Shown here in pieces: positions 30,376 through 38,143 of a stretch of 64,000 nt of DNA. A program made the position numbers and the translations under genes. Numbering within the stretch: the first letter of the stretch is position 1; each line of letters starts with the position of its first letter. This DNA is from Candidatus Pantoea formicae (lineage in GTDB: Bacteria > Pseudomonadota > Gammaproteobacteria > Enterobacterales > Enterobacteriaceae): contig NZ_VWXD01000001.1 in the NCBI RefSeq assembly GCF_011752625.1, positions 744,001 through 808,000 of the forward strand, read 5' to 3'. Below the pieces are notes generated by a model, which saw nothing but the letters and a program-made list of their open reading frames with translations, ran no database searches and was not told the DNA's origin.

Positions 30376-31842
30376 ATGTCTGAAGTAAACCCGATTCTGG
30401 CCGCCTCTGCACAGAGCATTGAGGCGTACCAGCAGGCGATTGCCCAAAGCAGCGCCGCGGTTGTGCAGTGGCTGCAACAGCCTGAGATGTATCAAGGCAA
30501 AAGCGTTGCCGAACTGCGCGAGCGTATCACGCTCGACTTCAATCCAAACGGCCTGGGTAACCAGGCCGCGATTGAACGCGCGATTGAGTATTTCCTGAAA
30601 GACAGCCTGTCAGTGCACCACCCACAATGTGTGGCGCACCTGCACTGCCCAAGCCTGGTGGTAAGCCAGGCCGCAGAAGTGCTGATCAACGCAACTAACC
30701 AGAGTATGGACTCATGGGATCAGAGCCCTTCTGCCACCATCATTGAGGTCAAACTGATCGAATGGTTGCGTGCACAGGTGGGTTACCCAGCAGGTGATGC
30801 TGGCGTGTTCACCAGTGGTGGCACACAAAGCAACCTGATGGGTTTGATGCTGGCGCGTGATGCGTTCTATCAGCGTCAAGGTCATTCAGTGCAGTTAGAC
30901 GGCATCACTGGCGATCTGCGTAAGATCAAAGTGTTGTGTTCTGAGAATGCGCACTTCTCAGTGCAGAAAAACATGGCACTGCTTGGCCACGGCTACAATT
31001 CTGTGGTGCAAGTGAAGTCTGATCAGTACGCACGCATGGACGTTAACGACCTGAAAGCCAAACTGGCGCAGGCCGAAGCCAATGGCGAGCAGATTCTGGC
31101 GATTGTCGCGACGGCAGGCACTACTGATGCAGGCGCAATTGATCCACTGCGCGAAATCGCGGGCATCGCGGCTGAGCACAATATTTGGATGCATGTCGAT
31201 GCAGCTTGGGGCGGCGCACTGTTGCTGTCTGAGAAGTATCGTGACTACCTTGATGGCCTGGAGTTAGTGGATTCCGTGACGTTGGACTTCCACAAACAAT
31301 ACTTCCAGACCATCAGCTGTGGCGCATTCCTGCTAAAAGATGAGCGTCATTATGAACTGATGCGTTATCAGGCGGCTTACCTGAACTCTGAGTTCGATGA
31401 AGAAGCCGGTGTTCCTAACCTGGTATCAAAATCTCTGCAAACCACGCGTCGTTTCGATGCATTGAAACTGTGGATGGGTCTGGAAGCTCTGGGTCAGAAA
31501 CAGTATGCCGCGATCATCGATCACGGTGTGACGCTGGCACAGGAAGTGGCGAAGTTTGTTGCGTCAGAACCACGCCTTGAGCTGGTGATGCAGCCACAAC
31601 TGGCAAGCGTGCTGTTCCGCTATCGTCCAGAGCAACTGACCGACATCGCGCAGATTGCCCTGTTCAACCAGCGTATCGGCGATGCACTGCTGGACTCTGG
31701 TCGCGCCAACGTAGGTGTGACGGAGCACCAAGGTGTGACCTGCCTGAAGTTGACTTTGCTGAACCCAACCGTGACGCTGGAAGACATCAAAGTCCTGCTG
31801 GCTCTGGTTGAGAAAACCGCAAATCAGCTGCTGAACGCATAA
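30376..31842 (+). CDS. ddc: L-2,4-diaminobutyrate decarboxylase
   Basis: Group II PLP decarboxylase of 488 aa that decarboxylates 2,4-diaminobutyrate to 1,3-diaminopropane. Family features: NATNQSMDSWDQSPSATIIE, the substrate-loop region VFTSGGTQSNLMGL, AHFSVQKNMALLG, the Asp in HVDAAWGGALLLS and the PLP Lys in TLDFHKQYFQTISCGAF. It is co-transcribed with dat (12 bp apart) and ends before a strong terminator. Diaminopropane is used as a polyamine and as a siderophore building block in related bacteria; no siderophore genes are seen here. Confidence 0.93.
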   Translation: MSEVNPILAASAQSIEAYQQAIAQSSAAVVQWLQQPEMYQGKSVAELRERITLDFNPNGLGNQAAIERAIEYFLKDSLSVHHPQCVAHLHCPSLVVSQAAEVLINATNQSMDSWDQSPSATIIEVKLIEWLRAQVGYPAGDAGVFTSGGTQSNLMGLMLARDAFYQRQGHSVQLDGITGDLRKIKVLCSENAHFSVQKNMALLGHGYNSVVQVKSDQYARMDVNDLKAKLAQAEANGEQILAIVATAGTTDAGAIDPLREIAGIAAEHNIWMHVDAAWGGALLLSEKYRDYLDGLELVDSVTLDFHKQYFQTISCGAFLLKDERHYELMRYQAAYLNSEFDEEAGVPNLVSKSLQTTRRFDALKLWMGLEALGQKQYAAIIDHGVTLAQEVAKFVASEPRLELVMQPQLASVLFRYRPEQLTDIAQIALFNQRIGDALLDSGRANVGVTEHQGVTCLKLTLLNPTVTLEDIKVLLALVEKTANQLLNA

Positions 31843-31858
31843 TTTCGCTGCGTTCGAT

Positions 31859-31893
31859 AAAGCCGGTGACTGAAAACAGTCATCGGCTTTTTT
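31859..31893 (+). terminator. terminator of dat-ddc
   Basis: AGCCGGTGACTG (31861-31872) and CAGTCATCGGCT (31877-31888) form a 12-bp stem with one G-U pair and an AAAA loop, followed by a run of T. Confidence 0.93.
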
Positions 31894-31995
31894 ATTGCCT
31901 GTCGATTGCTCAGCCCGCTCATCTTTGCTCACTCATTCCTATCGGATAACAACCCATTTGCATGTTTGGCAGAAAACGTTAGCACGATCAATGAT

Positions 31996-32061
31996 GGTGC
32001 AAGTTGCACCGTAATAAGGCTCATTTACGTGGAATACGGCCTATCAGGTGTTGAAACACCT
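31996..32061 (+). promoter_or_regulatory. two dyads upstream of the sigma-54 promoter (enhancer-like)
   Basis: GGTGC-AAGTT-GCACC (31996-32010) and AGGTGT-TGAA-ACACCT (32046-32061) are perfect inverted repeats centred about 97 and 46 bp before the predicted transcription start. The first uses GGTGCA/TGCACC half-sites like NtrC sites but in the opposite arrangement, so I call them only possible activator sites. Confidence 0.4.
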
Positions 32062-32073
32062 TCAATTACCCTC

Positions 32074-32089
32074 TGGCACGGTAATTGCT
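32074..32089 (+). promoter_or_regulatory. sigma-54 (RpoN) promoter of the Ami-type operon
   Basis: CTGGCACGGTAATTGCT matches YTGGCACG-N4-TTGCW exactly, with GG (-24) at 32075-32076 and GC (-12) at 32087-32088 separated by the required 10 bp. Transcription would begin near 32100 and give a leader of about 140 nt. It implies dependence on RpoN and an enhancer-binding activator such as NtrC, fitting nitrogen metabolism genes downstream. Confidence 0.85.
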
Positions 32090-32106
32090 TATTTCTGTCT
32101 ACCGCA

Positions 32107-32164
32107 TCCTGCACGTCAGGAACAGGCGCCGAAGTCTGGTAAGCGGTTTGTGGCACTGTGCCAC
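32107..32164 (+). promoter_or_regulatory. two leader hairpins, candidate ANTAR binding sites
   Basis: TCCTG-CACGT-CAGGA (32107-32121) and GTGGC-ACTGT-GCCAC (32150-32164) are the only strong hairpins between the predicted start and the terminator. Two small stem-loops before a terminator is the known arrangement of ANTAR RNA targets. The second loop has A first and G fourth as in the ANTAR consensus, but both loops are 5 nt as I fold them rather than 6. The ANTAR gene is at 36736. Confidence 0.5.
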
Positions 32165-32191
32165 TCCAATACATCGAATTCAGGCGAAGAA

Positions 32192-32226
32192 GCCCCACCG
32201 GCAATGCTGTCGGCGGGGCTTTTTTT
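32192..32226 (+). terminator. attenuator terminator in front of the NCS1 permease
   Basis: GCCCCACCGGCA (32192-32203) pairs with TGTCGGCGGGGC (32208-32219; one G-U and one mismatch), loop ATGC, followed by seven T. It ends 3 nt before the GGAG ribosome-binding site of the next gene, so it must be bypassed for the operon to be expressed. Confidence 0.88.
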
Positions 32227-32239
32227 ATTGGAGTAAAAT

Positions 32240-33733
32240 ATGAGCAAGTTAAAAGCGTGGTTTCAGGGACCTCAAGACATCACCGAAGCGGAAGCAGTGG
32301 AAGATTATGCCGTTGGGCGTGTTCCCTCCCACTATCGCTGGCCGATCCCGGCCATCATTTTAGTGTTACTGGGAAACTCGACCGCCATGTTTTGGTTCAG
32401 CCTCGGCGCGGATATGAGCTATCAGGTCGGCTGGCCGCTGCTGCTGTTACCTATCGGCTATATGGTGGTGTTTGCCACCATAATCGGCTCCTGCATTATG
32501 AAAATGGCCAGTAAAGAAGGCCTGTCGCTCAATCTGATGACACGAGGCCTGGGCTTCGGATATATGGGGTCGGCTTTTACCTCGCTAATCTATGCCATCA
32601 ACTTCATCTTTTACTTCTTGTTCGAAGGCACCATCGTTTCGCATGCCATTGCGAACTACGCGGGCGTCCCGGTTAACTCCATTACCGGCATTGCGATTTT
32701 TGCATTAATGGGATTAGCAGCAATCTGGTTTGTGTGGAAAGGCATGTCATCAATGCAGTTCCTGCAAACCTGGGGCGTGCCGATCTTCATCTTGCTGTTC
32801 GGTTTCTGCATCTGGCAACTCACGCACCATTATCCGTCTGTGGGCTTCAGTGGCTGGCAGCCTAAAGCGGAGGTCGACAGCAATACGCTGTGGCTGGTGA
32901 TGAACATGGCCAATGGACAGATTGTGTTTCAGGGCTTGATGGCCACCGATTATGGCCGCTTCGCTCGTCCTGGTATCAGCCATAAAGGCACGGCGACCAT
33001 TATGCTGGGGATGTTGCTTCCGATTGTGGTGGTGATGCTGTTCGGCGCCTTTATGGCCTATACCCTGATGCCACACATTCAGGGACAGGATGTGTGGTCA
33101 CTGGCATTAGATCCAGGCTTCGTCTTCCCGCTGATTATTGGGCTGACCGGCGTGCTGTTTGCTGTGATTACACAGATTCGTATCAACGTGCTGAACCTCT
33201 ACTCAGGATCCATCGCACTGTCGAATACCATGGATATGGCGTTTAACTATCGTCCAGGCCGTCAATGGTGGATGCTGCTGGTCTGGTTGCTCGGCGTGGT
33301 GTTCTACGTCTGCAACATTCTGCAGTACACCGGCACTTTCCTGTCGATTACCGGCATTCTGACCAATACCTGGGTGTTCATTATCCTCGCTGACTACTAT
33401 GTGTGCCGCAAAGTGCTGCACCTTGCGCCGTCAGATTTTGTCGAGTTCCGCAAAGAGTATCTGCGGATGTGGAACCCAAGCGGCGTCATCGCCCTTTGCG
33501 TTGCGGTAGCCATCGGTGCTGCGGGCGTGCTCGGTGTTTATCCTATGGTTTACGCGTCGTTTATCGCCATGCTGGTGGGTCCGGTGCTGCACGTTGCAAT
33601 CAGCGTCGCCACACGCGGTCGCTATTACTTCAAGACGTTCCCGCAAGACATGCAGACCGAGTGGAAACCGTCTGACGCTTATCAGGGACCAAAGCCCGTC
33701 CTTAATCCAATGCTGAGCAAGGAGGCCGAATAA
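32240..33733 (+). CDS. NCS1-family purine/pyrimidine/allantoin-type permease
   Basis: Inner-membrane cation symporter of 497 aa with about twelve helices, in the nucleobase:cation symporter-1 family (cytosine/allantoin/hydantoin permeases). Typical segments are NSTAMFWFSLGADMSYQVGW in helix 1, LMTRGLGFGYMGS, and the late LADYYVCRK. Its exact substrate cannot be read; the context (nitrilase-family hydrolase and AmiC-like sensor) suggests an amide- or ureide-like nitrogen source. The start follows GGAG and the attenuator. Its stop overlaps the next ATG (TAATG), so translation is coupled. Confidence 0.85.
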   Translation: MSKLKAWFQGPQDITEAEAVEDYAVGRVPSHYRWPIPAIILVLLGNSTAMFWFSLGADMSYQVGWPLLLLPIGYMVVFATIIGSCIMKMASKEGLSLNLMTRGLGFGYMGSAFTSLIYAINFIFYFLFEGTIVSHAIANYAGVPVNSITGIAIFALMGLAAIWFVWKGMSSMQFLQTWGVPIFILLFGFCIWQLTHHYPSVGFSGWQPKAEVDSNTLWLVMNMANGQIVFQGLMATDYGRFARPGISHKGTATIMLGMLLPIVVVMLFGAFMAYTLMPHIQGQDVWSLALDPGFVFPLIIGLTGVLFAVITQIRINVLNLYSGSIALSNTMDMAFNYRPGRQWWMLLVWLLGVVFYVCNILQYTGTFLSITGILTNTWVFIILADYYVCRKVLHLAPSDFVEFRKEYLRMWNPSGVIALCVAVAIGAAGVLGVYPMVYASFIAMLVGPVLHVAISVATRGRYYFKTFPQDMQTEWKPSDAYQGPKPVLNPMLSKEAE

Positions 33734-35439
33734 TGAACGTTAACGTTGCCACAATCCAGTTCGAACCCACGCAGTTTCGTAAAGAGGAAAACGTCGCTCG
33801 TCTGCTGCAACTTGCCAGTCAGGCGGCCCGTGATGGCGCCCGCTTGATTGTCATGCCGGAAATGGCCACAACCGGCTATTGCTGGCAGGATCGTGCGGAA
33901 GTTGCGCCCTTTGTAGAAACGGCTGATGGCGCGACCAGTCAGGCTTTTGCCGCTATCGCGCGTGAGTACCATTGTTATCTGGTGTTTGGCATGCCAGAGC
34001 GCGACCCTGTTACAGACATCTATTACAACAGTGCTGTTTTAGTCGGCCCGCAAGGTGTGATTGGCGTTCATCGCAAAACCCACCCTTATATTTCTGAACC
34101 CAAGTGGGCCGCCAATGGTGATGCCGGGCATCAGGTCTTTGCTACTGAAATCGGCAACATCGCCCTGCTGATTTGCATGGACATCCACTTTATCGAAACG
34201 GCTCGCCTGGCGGCGTTGGGTGGTGCGCAAATTATCTGTCATATCAGTAACTGGCTGGCCGAACGGACACCCGCACCCTACTGGTTAAATCGCGGCTGGG
34301 AAAATGGCTGCGCCCTGATTGAGAGTAACCGTTGGGGCTGGGAGCGTGGCGTACAGTTTAGTGGCGGCAGTTGCATCGTTGACCAGAACGGCATCATTCT
34401 GGCCAGCTGTGATGGTGGCGATGAGGTGATAGCGGCCGAGTTAACGCTGTCTGTTGAGAATCCTTCACTGCGCAAACGACGTCCTGAGCTGTATCAGCGC
34501 CTGATGACCAACACCTTTGTGTGGAATCCACAGGATTTCTTCGGCTTGTACGGCGGCGATCCCCTGCCTGTCGCCAAAGATTCACGTATCGCTGTAGCGC
34601 AGTTTCATCCGGCCAGTGACATCTCCGAAAATCTGCTGATGATTCGTCATTGGGCGGAGCAGGCCAAAGCACGCGGTGCTGAACTGCTGATTTTGCCAGA
34701 GCGAGCGTTGACGGGCGGTGAAGGCAGAAACAATGCGCTTGCGATTAACGATGAGCAGATTCAGTGCCTGTTAAAACTGGCGATTGAGCTGGATATCGCG
34801 TTGTTAACTGGATTTGCCGAGTGCGAAGGTCAGCAATTTTATAACAGTGCGCTGCTGGTAAGCAGCGCGGGGTTGAACGCGCACTATCGACAAATTCACC
34901 TCAGCGAAAACGATAAGCAATGGGCCAGTGCAGGCAATCAATGGGTGACCTGCGATCTACCCTGTGGACGCGTGGGAATTCTGCTGGGCGAAGATTTGCT
35001 GGTACCAGAGGCAGCACGCATTCTTGCCCTGGAAGGATGTGACATCATCGCCTGTCCCGCCCAGCTCAACACGCCAATTCCAATGGCGCATACGGGGACG
35101 GAGATCCCGCACGCCTGGCCGATTCCGCGCGGCGCCGACCCGTATCACTGGTTATTACCTCGTGTACGCGCGGGCGAGAACAATGTCTGGCTGGCCTTTG
35201 CCAACTGGACGCCAGCGACCAGCATGAGTTTTGGGCTGAGCGGTGTGTTTGGCCCGGATACGTTTGCGTTTCCACGTACCGAAATCAAAGTGCCGGGCAC
35301 GGATGGCTTAGCGGTGCTGGATGTGACTACCGGGTCAGCGGAAACCGCATATCCTAATCATGTGGTAAGACGAAAAGATCTGGTATTGATGCGCCAGCCG
35401 CACTATTACACCCCACTGGTCATGCCGTCCAGCCAGTAA
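33733..35439 (+). CDS. tandem carbon-nitrogen hydrolase (nitrilase superfamily), second domain degenerate
   Basis: A 568-residue protein with two consecutive nitrilase-fold domains (about 1-280 and 290-565). Domain 1 has the complete Glu-Lys-Cys triad: PEMATTGY (Glu43), HRKTHPY (Lys115) and ICMDIHF (Cys148). Domain 2 keeps the Glu in PERALTGG (Glu323) but has Gln387 (YRQIHLS) instead of Lys and Gly419 (LLGEDL) instead of Cys, so it is probably inactive and structural or regulatory. Most family members have one domain of 260-350 aa. It should hydrolyse an amide or nitrile, releasing ammonia; the substrate is unknown. AAGGAGG precedes the ATG, which overlaps the permease stop. Confidence 0.85.
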   Translation: MNVNVATIQFEPTQFRKEENVARLLQLASQAARDGARLIVMPEMATTGYCWQDRAEVAPFVETADGATSQAFAAIAREYHCYLVFGMPERDPVTDIYYNSAVLVGPQGVIGVHRKTHPYISEPKWAANGDAGHQVFATEIGNIALLICMDIHFIETARLAALGGAQIICHISNWLAERTPAPYWLNRGWENGCALIESNRWGWERGVQFSGGSCIVDQNGIILASCDGGDEVIAAELTLSVENPSLRKRRPELYQRLMTNTFVWNPQDFFGLYGGDPLPVAKDSRIAVAQFHPASDISENLLMIRHWAEQAKARGAELLILPERALTGGEGRNNALAINDEQIQCLLKLAIELDIALLTGFAECEGQQFYNSALLVSSAGLNAHYRQIHLSENDKQWASAGNQWVTCDLPCGRVGILLGEDLLVPEAARILALEGCDIIACPAQLNTPIPMAHTGTEIPHAWPIPRGADPYHWLLPRVRAGENNVWLAFANWTPATSMSFGLSGVFGPDTFAFPRTEIKVPGTDGLAVLDVTTGSAETAYPNHVVRRKDLVLMRQPHYYTPLVMPSSQ

Positions 35440-35458
35440 ACACAAGGAGCGGCCTGTT

Positions 35459-35569
35459 ATGTCTGTCGTGGTTTTCAACGGCGCAACAGTCGCTCTTATT
35501 AAAGCTGATATATGTTGTTATGTTCTGGCGGCCATCCTGCCGCCAGAACAGGAAAGGAAAGACGTCTAA
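35459..35569 (+). CDS. 36-residue ORF inside the Ami-type operon
   Basis: ATG at 35459 follows AAGGAG at 10-nt spacing and comes 19 bp after the nitrilase stop. It encodes MSVVVFNGATVALIKADICC and continues YVLAAILPPEQERKDV to TAA at 35567-35569. The middle is hydrophobic with a Cys pair and the tail is charged. An 11-bp perfect stem with a 6-nt loop (GTTCTGGCGGC/GCCGCCAGAAC, about 35521-35548) lies within its 3' half. It may be a small membrane or regulatory peptide, or only a leader for the next gene; no homology is recognised. Confidence 0.4.
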   Translation: MSVVVFNGATVALIKADICCYVLAAILPPEQERKDV

Positions 35570-35584
35570 TCACCAGGAGACTCT

Positions 35585-36739
35585 ATGTCTGCTACACCCC
35601 CGCCAAAAAGTGTTATTCCGATTGGCATCCTTTACTCCGTATCCGGCGATTATGCGGTGATCGGGCGCGAAATGCTCAACGGCATCCTGCTGGCGATTGA
35701 AGAAATCAACGCCAACCCTGATTATCACTTCACCCTCGCGCCAGTGGTGCGCGACCCTGGCGGTTCGCTGGATAAATATTATGACGACTGCCACGACTTA
35801 CTTTATCGCCACGGTGTACGTCATGTGATTGGTTGTTACACTTCAGCGGCCCGCAAAACTATTCTCCCGCTCATCGAATCCGCCAACGCTCTGCTGTGGC
35901 ACTCCGCACGCTATGAAGGTTTTGAAAGCAGTAACAGCGTAATTTATCTGGGGGCGACGCCCAATCAGCATGTGTTGCCGCTTCTGAACTGGCTGTTGCA
36001 GCAGCAGGATGTCGCGATGTATCACGTGGGGTCGAATTACGTCTGGTCATGGGAGATGGATCGCATCACGCGTGAAGCGGTCATCCCGGCCGGTGGCGAA
36101 GTTTTAGCCAGCAAGTTACTGCCGCTCGGTGAAGAGAATGTCGATGAGCTGATTACCGATATTATCGCGCTGCGGCCCAGGGTGCTACTCAACACCATGG
36201 TGGGAAAAAGTGCGTACAGTTTCTACCGTGCCTGGCATCGGGCCAGCCAACAGCAGCCCTGGCTCAACGACGTATTAAAGTTAAGCCTGACGCTGTGCGA
36301 GCCGGAAGTGAACATGATTGGCGCAGAAGCTCTTGAAGGATATCTGGTCTCAGCGAGTTGGTTTCAGTCCATCGACAGTGCCGCCAACCACGATTTTTTA
36401 CGCTCCTACCGCCAACGTTTTGGCGAAGACGTGTCGCCCTCCGTTGACAGCGAAAGTGCCTGGTTGGCGGGACACCTGCTGGCACGCGCTATCAACCGTC
36501 AAGGTGATGCTGACGTTGAGACCGTGCGTGCTGCCGTGCTTAAAGATGAGATGGATTCCCCCGCCGGATCGATCCGAATTGATGCCGACAATAATCACAG
36601 CTGGCTGACGCCGCATCTTGCTCGCTGTCACGATGGCAAGCTAGAGAGTTTTTGGCAGGCACCACAACCGGTAAAGCCTGATCCCTGGTTAGCCTGGACC
36701 GATCTCGATAATCTGAATCAGGATGGAGAGCGCACATGA
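35585..36739 (+). CDS. AmiC-like cytoplasmic amide/urea-type sensor
   Basis: A 384-residue periplasmic-binding-protein-like (type I) ligand sensor without a signal peptide. It is collinear with Pseudomonas AmiC (385 aa): the start PIGILYSVSGDYAVIGREM, the RDPGGSLDKYYD and HVIGCYTSAARKTILPLIE segments, HSARYEGFESS, the GSNYVWSWEMDRI region, SSID-like FQSIDS, and the end DPWLAWTDLDN. In Pseudomonas, AmiC binds AmiR and releases it when an amide is bound. The start codon of the next gene overlaps its stop by 4 bp (ATGA), as expected for a stoichiometric partner. The ligand is unknown, presumably the permease substrate or a product. Confidence 0.85.
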   Translation: MSATPPPKSVIPIGILYSVSGDYAVIGREMLNGILLAIEEINANPDYHFTLAPVVRDPGGSLDKYYDDCHDLLYRHGVRHVIGCYTSAARKTILPLIESANALLWHSARYEGFESSNSVIYLGATPNQHVLPLLNWLLQQQDVAMYHVGSNYVWSWEMDRITREAVIPAGGEVLASKLLPLGEENVDELITDIIALRPRVLLNTMVGKSAYSFYRAWHRASQQQPWLNDVLKLSLTLCEPEVNMIGAEALEGYLVSASWFQSIDSAANHDFLRSYRQRFGEDVSPSVDSESAWLAGHLLARAINRQGDADVETVRAAVLKDEMDSPAGSIRIDADNNHSWLTPHLARCHDGKLESFWQAPQPVKPDPWLAWTDLDNLNQDGERT

Positions 36740-37350
36740 GCCGAAAAAACGTGCAAATGCGCGGACTCAAAGTGTGTGTGATAGGCTGTGCGGATCGAGA
36801 TAATCATCATCTGGAGCAACAATTTTCCCGCATGGGTATTCAGGGAGAATTTTGCCCGGTTTTTCCAAACGAAGCACAGTTCGTCGGGCAACAGTTACTG
36901 GTGTTCGATGGCGACAACCCGGACCTGTTTCATCCCACCAACAAATTGCCCTGGCCTGCGTTACCCAAAATTGCGCTCACCGCCATGGAAACACCTTCGC
37001 GACTGCAGTGGATCACTGAACAGAAAATTGACAGCTATATGCGTAAACCGGTGCGCTTCGACGGCGTGATGACTGCCTTCACGCTGGCGCTTGAGAGTGC
37101 AGCGCGTTTTGCCCAACTCGAACAACAATTAAGGCGCCAGGAAGAACGTCTGCGTGCGCGTAAGTACCTGTTCTCTGCCCAAATACAGGTGATGCAATCG
37201 TTACAATTAGGGGAAGACGAAGCTTACAACTTGCTGCGTCTTGCAGCGATGGCACAGCATATGACGATTGAGAATCTCAGCTGCGAGTTTCTTAACAATA
37301 AACCATCCTGGTTAAACCTGCTTAAAGCGCTGGCAGTTGATAAACTCTGA
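36736..37350 (+). CDS. AmiR-like ANTAR-domain antiterminator
   Basis: A 204-residue RNA-binding regulator. Residues about 10-110 form a receiver-like domain without the phospho-Asp pattern. A coiled coil at about 115-140 (QLEQQLRRQEERLRARKY) is followed by the ANTAR helices SAQIQVMQSLQLGEDEAYNL then LRLAAMAQHMTIEN (about 145-180). AmiR-type proteins bind leader hairpins and prevent a terminator from forming. Overlap with the amiC-like gene and the attenuator at 32192-32226 give a consistent circuit. Confidence 0.87.
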   Translation: MSRKNVQMRGLKVCVIGCADRDNHHLEQQFSRMGIQGEFCPVFPNEAQFVGQQLLVFDGDNPDLFHPTNKLPWPALPKIALTAMETPSRLQWITEQKIDSYMRKPVRFDGVMTAFTLALESAARFAQLEQQLRRQEERLRARKYLFSAQIQVMQSLQLGEDEAYNLLRLAAMAQHMTIENLSCEFLNNKPSWLNLLKALAVDKL

Positions 37351-37387
37351 CGTCGTGTTTAACTCATCGGAAAGTGTGTGGAAGATA

Positions 37388-37588
37388 ATGAAAATTGTCA
37401 TTTTCATGGCGATTTTGATCGTTGGTGTATTGCTTATACCTGACAGCCTGGTCGGCCATTTTATTCGCGTGCCCGGTGATGGTGAATCTGCGATGGATAA
37501 ATACGACTTCATCCTGGTGCTTATTAAAGCTGCTATCTCTGCAGTCGTTGCCATAGCGGTAATGCAGATTCTGCGCCGGGCGCGCTGA
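37388..37588 (+). CDS. small membrane protein
   Basis: A 66-residue protein with an N-terminal membrane helix (IVIFMAILIVGVLLIPDSL), a short periplasmic or cytoplasmic loop, and a second helix (FILVLIKAAISAVVAIAVMQ) ending in RRAR. GGAAG lies before the ATG at 37388. It is 37 bp after the ANTAR gene on the same strand and may be the last operon member. No family is recognised. Confidence 0.65.
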   Translation: MKIVIFMAILIVGVLLIPDSLVGHFIRVPGDGESAMDKYDFILVLIKAAISAVVAIAVMQILRRAR

Positions 37589-37621
37589 TTCACCCGGCGC
37601 ACTTACCTGTGCTAGAGCTAT

Positions 37622-38014
37622 TTACTGCGGAATACGCGCAATCACCTTAATTTCAAAATCAAACCCCGCCAGCCAATTGACACCTACGGCTGTCCAGTTT
37701 GGATAAGGCGGTTTACCGAAATGATGCAAACGTACTTCGTTCACTATTGCGAACTGGTTCTCAGGATCGGTATGAAAACTGGTGACATCCACCACATCAC
37801 CCAGCGTGCATCCCGCTGCTTTCAGCACGGCCTGCAGATTTTCAAACGCCAGATTGACCTGACGTGCAAAATCAGGTTCCGCGGAACCATTATCCCGACT
37901 TCCTACCTGGCCCGAGACAAATAACAGGTCTCCGGAACGTATTGCGGCAGAATATTGGTTAATTTCATACAGCGCCTGACGTCCCGCTGGAAAAATGGCA
38001 TCACGTTTGTTCAT
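37622..38014 (-). CDS. RidA-family protein (YjgF/YER057c/UK114)
   Basis: A 130-residue RidA-like protein. The family hydrolyses reactive enamine/imine intermediates; YjgF-like fold motifs are GDLLFVSGQVGSRDNG, AFENLQAVLKAAGC and DVVDVTSFHTD. The canonical catalytic Arg region near residue 105 reads PPYPNWTAVGVNWLAG rather than PARSTVEV, so this is not the archetypal RidA and its activity is uncertain. It is divergent from a TetR regulator whose two perfect operators lie between them. Confidence 0.8.
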   Translation of the reverse strand: MNKRDAIFPAGRQALYEINQYSAAIRSGDLLFVSGQVGSRDNGSAEPDFARQVNLAFENLQAVLKAAGCTLGDVVDVTSFHTDPENQFAIVNEVRLHHFGKPPYPNWTAVGVNWLAGFDFEIKVIARIPQ

Positions 38015-38073
38015 AATCGCTCTCCTGATGGAAAAAAGGGTGAAACCGGGTAACTAAGCCGGTTATCGCTTTA

Positions 38074-38120
38074 ACATACGCCGCGTATGTATTAATATGG
38101 ATAACATACGCAGCGTATGT
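38074..38120. promoter_or_regulatory. two perfect TetR-type operators
   Basis: ACATACGCCGCGTATGT (38074-38090) and ACATACGCAGCGTATGT (38104-38120) are 17-bp perfect palindromes around a single central base. They differ only at the centre and are 30 bp apart centre to centre. They sit between the divergent ridA-like and tetR-like genes. Confidence 0.8.
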
Positions 38121-38143
38121 CAATGCAAATTTTTGGAGTTGCT

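Noticed and set aside
31996..32010. A canonical NtrC binding site
   Set aside because: The half-sites GGTGCA and TGCACC are in the opposite arrangement to the NtrC consensus and separated by only 3 bp. Listed only as a possible activator site.
31950..32190. Guanidine (ykkC), purine or other metabolite riboswitch before the NCS1 permease
   Set aside because: No conserved core of these classes is visible, and the sigma-54 promoter at 32074 would leave most of this region untranscribed. ANTAR control explains the attenuator better.
31906..32236. ORFs in the gap between ddc and the NCS1 permease
   Set aside because: They cross the sigma-54 promoter, hairpins and terminator and have no family resemblance.
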